From CAKSFT01 sp045544615 (GTDB lineage: Bacteria > Bacillota > Clostridia > UBA1381): DNA of 64,000 bases. The translations under genes and the position numbers were made by a program. This document shows positions 59,875 to 64,000 of this stretch, piece by piece (the stretch's first letter is position 1; each line of letters starts with the position of its first letter). Where the stretch lies: the NCBI GenBank assembly GCA_045544615.1, contig JAZPZI010000039.1, forward strand, positions 193,611 to 257,610, in the 5' to 3' direction. The notes beneath the pieces are model-generated. The model searched no databases, was not told the origin of the DNA, and worked only from the letters and a program-made list of their open reading frames with translations.

Positions 59875-60429
59875 ATCTTCGTTTTCAGGTTTCTCGGGGT
59901 TTGTGAGCGTTTTCATAATCAGCTTATAAAAGCTCTCGGGGTCGGCTCTGAATTTTCGTATCATATCTGCCGCCATCTCACGGGTGCCTGCATAGACCGA
60001 AAGATTCATAAGCGGTGTGTTTCCCTCGTATATTCCAAGTTCTGCGAGGTATTCGGTTTCGTTTATCGGCATAAGCTCGGCACGAACGCTTTTTCTTAAT
60101 TTTTCTTCGTGGAAAAACGGTGCAATCGACTTCTCAATCGGCTCACGGATATAAATAGGGATAGATTTCTGGAAAAAGCCGTTTGTTTCTGTGCCCTTTG
60201 AGGTGAGCTCGACATACTGCTTTTTTTCGTCGCTCGAAAAAGTCCGCACGCATCCGATTTCTACAAGGTTATCGAGAGCGATGATAAGGTCTGCGAAATT
60301 GATATTACAATTATCGAGTATCAGAGTGGTAAGCTGACTGTGGGTTACGATGCGGTTTGCCTTGGCAAGCGTGAATAGAATTATATACTGTATCATAACA
60401 GAATCGGTTATCTCACGGTCATAAATCAT
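59872..60429 (-). CDS. DUF4364-like winged-helix protein
   Basis: 185 aa. N-terminal ITDSVMIQYIILFTLAKANRIVTHSQL, then a winged-helix shape (ILDNCNINFADLIIALDNLVEIGCVRTF) with YVELTSKGTE; the rest resembles my memory of clostridial DUF4364 proteins. Possibly a DNA-binding regulator; no target is known. RBS AAAGGAG before the ATG. Single gene, convergent with nothing and divergent from rnhB. Confidence 0.82.
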   Translation of the reverse strand: MIYDREITDSVMIQYIILFTLAKANRIVTHSQLTTLILDNCNINFADLIIALDNLVEIGCVRTFSSDEKKQYVELTSKGTETNGFFQKSIPIYIREPIEKSIAPFFHEEKLRKSVRAELMPINETEYLAELGIYEGNTPLMNLSVYAGTREMAADMIRKFRADPESFYKLIMKTLTNPEKPENED

Positions 60430-60559
60430 AATATCAACTCCTTTTTGAAAAATATTTAAATATAGTATAGCATATTTTTTTGAAAAATGATATAATATTT
60501 TTAAAAATTAAGAAAAAATTTAAAATTAAAGCATTTTTTCAGGAAAACAGGTGATAAAA

Positions 60560-61207
60560 ATGGCAAAACTGACAAAAGAGGAAGAACTTCTCCGTCAACA
60601 GGCTATGTGGGAATATGAACGACAGGCGAAAAGCAATGGCTATGCCCTTGTTGCGGGTGTCGATGAGGCAGGCAGGGGACCGCTTGCGGGCCCTGTTTAT
60701 GCTGCTGCGGTAATCTTGAAAGAGGATGCCGTGATTGACGGGATAAACGACTCGAAAAAGCTCTCCGAGAAAAAGCGTGAGGAGCTTTATGATGTAATAA
60801 TTGAAAATGCTGTTGCATATGCTGTATACGGTGTCGATGAAAAGGTGATTGACGAGATAAACATCCTGAATGCAACACATATGGCGATGCGTGGTGCGGT
60901 TGAGACCTTGCACAAAAAGGCAGATTATGTTCTGATTGACGGAAATAGTATAAAGGGCATGAAAACTCCGCACAAGACGATTGTAAAGGGGGATGCAAAA
61001 AGCATCAGTATTGCGGCGGCGTCAATTCTTGCCAAGGTTTCAAGGGACAGATACATAACAAAGATGGCGGAAAAATATCCTGAATACGGGTTTGAAAAGC
61101 ACAAAGGCTACGGCACCAAACTCCATACCGATATGATTCTTGAACACGGACCGTCGCCGATTCACAGGAAAAGTTTTTTGAAAAAGCTTTTGGGGGATAA
61201 CATATGA
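60560..61207 (+). CDS. rnhB: Ribonuclease HII
   Basis: Removes ribonucleotides and RNA primers from DNA. 215 aa, ATG 60560 after AGGTGA; GTG 60551 lies inside that site. GVDEAGRGPLAGPVYAAAVIL (Asp-Glu-Gly-Arg active-site loop, about 29-49), NATHMAMRGAVE, VLIDGN with the third acidic residue, and ASILAKVSRDRYI. Overlaps the next gene by 4 bp. Confidence 0.97.
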   Translation: MAKLTKEEELLRQQAMWEYERQAKSNGYALVAGVDEAGRGPLAGPVYAAAVILKEDAVIDGINDSKKLSEKKREELYDVIIENAVAYAVYGVDEKVIDEINILNATHMAMRGAVETLHKKADYVLIDGNSIKGMKTPHKTIVKGDAKSISIAAASILAKVSRDRYITKMAEKYPEYGFEKHKGYGTKLHTDMILEHGPSPIHRKSFLKKLLGDNI

Positions 61208-61560
61208 ACTCGGGGAAAATGGGAGAACGAAAGGCGTGCGAGTACCTGGAGACAAAGGGGTACGAAATACTTGAGGTAAACTTCCACAGTCGTTTTGGAG
61301 AGATTGATATTATCGCAAAAGATGGGGAAACGGTTGTGTTTGCCGAGGTAAAAACACGGAAAAACGACCGTTTTGGAACGCCTGCTGAATTTGTAACACC
61401 TGCCAAAATGAAAAAGATTATAAAGACGGCGTACTTTTATCTTGGCGATATGGAGTGCGATATGCGGTTTGATGTTCTGGAGGTTTATTACGGCGTAAAA
61501 AACGAAATAAACCATATTGAGAATGCCTTTGGAGGGGATTATGAAATATTCGGTGATTGA
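61204..61560 (+). CDS. YraN (UPF0102) family protein
   Basis: 118 aa. Restriction-endonuclease-like fold predicted from MGERKACEYLETKGYEILE, FGEIDIIAKDGETVVFAEVKTR (Asp...Glu-x-Lys type motif) and FDVLEVYY. Often next to rnhB, as here; thought to be a Holliday-junction-resolvase-related nuclease, not shown. ATGA overlap with rnhB; its end overlaps the dipeptidase start by 20 bp. Confidence 0.94.
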   Translation: MNSGKMGERKACEYLETKGYEILEVNFHSRFGEIDIIAKDGETVVFAEVKTRKNDRFGTPAEFVTPAKMKKIIKTAYFYLGDMECDMRFDVLEVYYGVKNEINHIENAFGGDYEIFGD

Positions 61561-62467
61561 TACTCATGCTGACAGTCTGCTGAAGGCCTATACCGAGAAT
61601 TGTTCGCTTTACGGGAATAATATGCACCTTGACTTTTCGAGGTTTTCCGAAATGTCGGCCACATATTTTCTTGCGGTATATACTGCGAAAGAATTCTGGG
61701 GAAATGCAAAGGAATATACTCAAGATGTGATAAAAAAGCTTTCCGATGAAGTTGAAAAAAGCAGGGGAAAGCTTTTTTTCTGTAGAAATTACGAGGATTA
61801 TCAGAAAAATTCCGACTGCAACAGAGTGTTTCTGAGCCTTGAGGGAGGCGCAGCGGTATCGTCTGTATCCGACCTTCGTGAGTTCTATGATGCAGGCGTG
61901 AGGATGATGTCCTTAACTTGGAACGAAACAAATCAGCTTGCATCGGGTGCGGGCGAGGAGGACGGTACCAAAGGTCTCACGCCGCTTGGAAGAAATATTG
62001 TTGCCGAAATGGAGAGGCTTGGTATTTTTATTGATGTCTCGCACGCAAGTGACAAAACCTTCTGGGATATTGCGGAAGCCACAAATGCCCCGATTATTGC
62101 ATCGCACTCGAATTCAAGGGCGGTTTGCCCGAATAAAAGAAACCTGACCGATGAACAGGCAATCAGGATAAAGGAATCGGGCGGATATGTCGGGCTCAAT
62201 CTGTATCCGCTGTTTCTTTCGGGGAGCAAAGAGGCGACGATTGACGATATTTTAAGGCATGCAGACCATTTCCTGGGCCTTGGACTTGAGGATAATCTTG
62301 GGATTGGTGCGGATTTTGACGGAATCGAAGTGACACCTGAAGAGATAGGCGGAGCACACGATTTATACAAGGTTTTTGATGCGATGTTAAAGCGTGGATA
62401 CTCCGAAATGACAGTAAATAAAATTTCATATACAAATATGGAGCGGATTTTGAAGGAAAATTTATGA
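61541..62467 (+). CDS. Membrane dipeptidase (peptidase family M19)
   Basis: 308 aa from ATG 61541 (MKYSVIDTHADSLLKAY) after GGAGGGG. Binuclear-zinc residues: H-x-D in DTHADS, Glu in SLEGG, His in VSHASDK and SHSNSRAV, Asp in GADFDG. No signal peptide or anchor, so cytoplasmic despite the family name. Hydrolyses dipeptides, including D-amino-acid forms in some members. Third gene of the rnhB cluster. Confidence 0.95.
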   Translation: MKYSVIDTHADSLLKAYTENCSLYGNNMHLDFSRFSEMSATYFLAVYTAKEFWGNAKEYTQDVIKKLSDEVEKSRGKLFFCRNYEDYQKNSDCNRVFLSLEGGAAVSSVSDLREFYDAGVRMMSLTWNETNQLASGAGEEDGTKGLTPLGRNIVAEMERLGIFIDVSHASDKTFWDIAEATNAPIIASHSNSRAVCPNKRNLTDEQAIRIKESGGYVGLNLYPLFLSGSKEATIDDILRHADHFLGLGLEDNLGIGADFDGIEVTPEEIGGAHDLYKVFDAMLKRGYSEMTVNKISYTNMERILKENL

Positions 62468-62494
62468 AAAATTGCAAAAATATAAATATAAGGG

Positions 62495-62523
62495 TTGATT
62501 TTTGGGGATGAACTGTGTATAAT
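62495..62523 (+). promoter_or_regulatory. Sigma-A-type promoter of the aspartate-type aminotransferase
   Basis: TTGATT (62495-62500), 17-bp spacer, TATAAT (62518-62523). Confidence 0.8.
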
Positions 62524-62596
62524 GGTAAGGTGCGAATAATAAAAATGAAGGATTTGGAGAATTAAAAATTCAAAAATCCATTTGGAGGTTGATCAG

Positions 62597-63784
62597 ATGA
62601 TTTCAAAAAAAGCATCGGGAATAAGCCCGTCACCTACCCTTGCAATCGATTCAAAATTCAAGGCAATGAAGGCAAACGGTGAGGATGTTGTGGGTTTTGG
62701 CGCAGGCGAACCTGATTTTGATACGCCGCAGTACATTAAGGATGCGGCAATAGAGGCGATAAATTCGGGGTTCACAAAGTACACTCCGGCAGCAGGTACA
62801 CTTCAGTTGAGAGAAGCGGTTGCTGCAAAGTTTTTAAAGGATAACGGCGTTGAATACTCTGCACAGAATATCGTTATATCAAACGGTGCAAAGCATTCGC
62901 TTGTGAACGCTTTTACTGCAATCTGCAATCCGGGCGATGAGGTTATAGTTCCAGCACCGTTCTGGGTAAGCTATCCTGAAATGATAAAGCTTGCAGACGG
63001 CGTGCCGGTAATTCTCCAGACAAAGGAAGAAAACGATTTTAAGGCAACTGCCGCTGATTTTGAGAAAATGCTCACACCAAAGACCAAGGCGATTGTCCTA
63101 AACAGCCCGTCAAACCCGACAGGTATGGTGTATACAAAGAGCGAGCTTGAGGCTATTGCTGAATTTGCGGTAAAGAATAATGTATATGTTATCTCGGACG
63201 AAATCTACGAAAAGCTTATCTATGAAGGTGAGCATATAAGTATTGCATCATTCGGTGAGGAAATCAAGAATCTTACAATCATCATAAACGGTGTTTCTAA
63301 AACCTATGCAATGACAGGCTGGAGAATAGGTTTTGCCGCTGCAAATGCAGAGGTTGCAAAGGCTATGGCAAATGTTCAGTCACACGCAGCATCTAACCCG
63401 AACTCGATTGCACAGGCGGCAACTCTTGCGGCTTTGGGTGGCGGCGAGGATGAAATCGAGATGATGAAGAGCCATTTCGTAAAACGCCGTGACTATATGG
63501 TTGATGAGATAAACAAGATAGAGGGTGTTTCCTGTAAAAAACCACAGGGTGCTTTCTATATTATGATGAATATTGCAGACATTTGCGGAAAGACACTCTA
63601 CGGCAAGACTATTGAAAATGCAGACGATTTTGCGGAACTCTTCCTCAACAAGGCAAGGGTTGCGGTTGTACCGGGAACAGGCTTTGGTGCACCGGAATAT
63701 GTAAGATGGTCATATGCAACTGCGGTTGAGAACATCGAAGAAGGACTCGCAAGACTCAAAAAATTCTTAGCTGAAGAATATTAA
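62597..63784 (+). CDS. Aspartate-type aminotransferase (class I/II)
   Basis: 395-aa PLP enzyme. ATG 62597 (MISKKASGISPSPTLAID) is 8 nt after GGAGGT; the TTG at 62582 precedes that site. FGAGEPDFDTP, LNSPSNPTGMVY, SDEIYEKL, PLP Lys in NGVSKTYAMTGWRIGF, and YVRWSYA with the carboxylate-binding Arg. The set fits the Bacillus-type aspartate aminotransferase subgroup (1-beta/gamma), probably Asp + 2-oxoglutarate. Own promoter; repeat family 1 copy 4 begins 2 bp after the stop. Confidence 0.93.
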   Translation: MISKKASGISPSPTLAIDSKFKAMKANGEDVVGFGAGEPDFDTPQYIKDAAIEAINSGFTKYTPAAGTLQLREAVAAKFLKDNGVEYSAQNIVISNGAKHSLVNAFTAICNPGDEVIVPAPFWVSYPEMIKLADGVPVILQTKEENDFKATAADFEKMLTPKTKAIVLNSPSNPTGMVYTKSELEAIAEFAVKNNVYVISDEIYEKLIYEGEHISIASFGEEIKNLTIIINGVSKTYAMTGWRIGFAAANAEVAKAMANVQSHAASNPNSIAQAATLAALGGGEDEIEMMKSHFVKRRDYMVDEINKIEGVSCKKPQGAFYIMMNIADICGKTLYGKTIENADDFAELFLNKARVAVVPGTGFGAPEYVRWSYATAVENIEEGLARLKKFLAEEY

Positions 63785-63786
63785 AA

Positions 63787-63929
63787 GGGAATGTTAAAAA
63801 ACTCTGGAATGCAAGAAATCTTGCTATCAACAAACTTCGCCGCTCGGCGTACCCCGAGTACGCCGTCGGGTAAACCAAAGCTGAAGCTTTGGCTCAGTTT
63901 GTTAATTCCAAAGCTTTTTTCCTATCCCC
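63787..63929. repeat. Structured intergenic repeat, family 1, copy 4
   Basis: 143 bp. Outer stem GGGAAT / ATCCCC (one mismatch); GCAAGA-AA-TCTTGC hairpin; AACAAACT (63829-63836) / AGTTTGTT (63896-63903); core GGCGTAC-CCCGA-GTACGCC (63846-63864); CCAAAGCT/AGCTTTGG. The sequence after it to the window end (A/T runs around 63950-63980) looks like a weak or partial terminator; what follows is outside the window. Confidence 0.9.
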
Positions 63930-64000
63930 TAAAAATCAGAAGACGCTAAAAAGACAACCCCCTTTTTATCGGTTTTTTTTTTATAAATTTTTCTTCTGCC

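Noticed and set aside
26066..63929. Repeat family 1 as a CRISPR array or rRNA/tRNA
   Set aside because: Copies are 7-25 kb apart, each a single multi-stem unit without spacers; no tRNA cloverleaf or cas genes.

Overview
The window looks like chromosomal DNA of an anaerobic, endospore-forming, Gram-positive Clostridia-type bacterium. This is inferred from gene content: SpoIIP, an Rnf complex in clostridial C-D-G-E-A-B order, a pyrophosphate-type phosphofructokinase, the SRP RNA-dnaX-ybaB-recR block, an AbrB-like regulator with a Cys4 tail, an S-layer-homology protein, a Bacillota-type LexA box, and TTGACA/TATAAT promoters with strong GGAGG ribosome-binding sites. GH2 and GH3 glycosidases suggest life on plant or host glycans. 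I see no phage, insertion sequence with transposase, CRISPR array, tRNA or 16S/23S rRNA.

Layout. 1-2738 is the 3' part of a LacZ-type beta-galactosidase. 3012-6807 is a polyamine ABC importer whose last gene fuses PotC to PotD; a small membrane protein, a YihY-type membrane protein and proC follow to 8760. 9076-16005 holds two exported surface proteins flanking an Lrp-type regulator/aminotransferase pair that is divergent from a branched-chain aminotransferase. 16439-21461 is alaS-truB-ribF-pth, followed by mfd and a foldase lipoprotein (to 26063). 26272-27727 carries two poorly characterised minus-strand genes, then spoIIP. 28952-33420 is SRP RNA, dnaX, ybaB, recR and radA. 33609-36242 is trmB, metK and lexA on the minus strand, with an abrB-like gene divergent from lexA. 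36856-43500 is a tight minus-strand run: punA, a secreted papain-like protease, PPi-PFK, trxB and an amidohydrolase. 44551-49420 is rnfCDGEAB, then ftsH and a GH3 glycosidase. 53736-63784 contains a split chromate-type transporter, a HAD phosphatase, a DeoR-type regulator divergent from a MATE exporter, a SulP transporter, a DUF4364-like gene, rnhB-yraN-dipeptidase, and an aspartate-type aminotransferase.

The most unusual content is between the genes. Four copies (26066, 33421, 57869, 63787) of a 121-154 bp multi-stem repeat lie at the 3' ends of plus-strand genes, each followed by a hairpin or hairpin-like sequence. The outermost bases and internal stems differ between copies in a compensatory way, which argues for selection on folding. 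A second family of about 203 bp (11712, 16048) has the same general plan and shares a CGTAC-loop-GTACG core hairpin. A fragment or tail of it occurs at 55534, and core-like sequence lies near 36721. I do not recognise either family; they are the best candidates here for an undescribed structured element.

How the genes work together: the Rnf complex couples reduced ferredoxin to NAD and an ion gradient, PPi-PFK fits an energy-saving glycolysis, and the glycosidases feed it. The polyamine importer, proC and three aminotransferases serve nitrogen metabolism. LexA, Mfd, RecR, RadA and RnhB cover DNA repair and its control.
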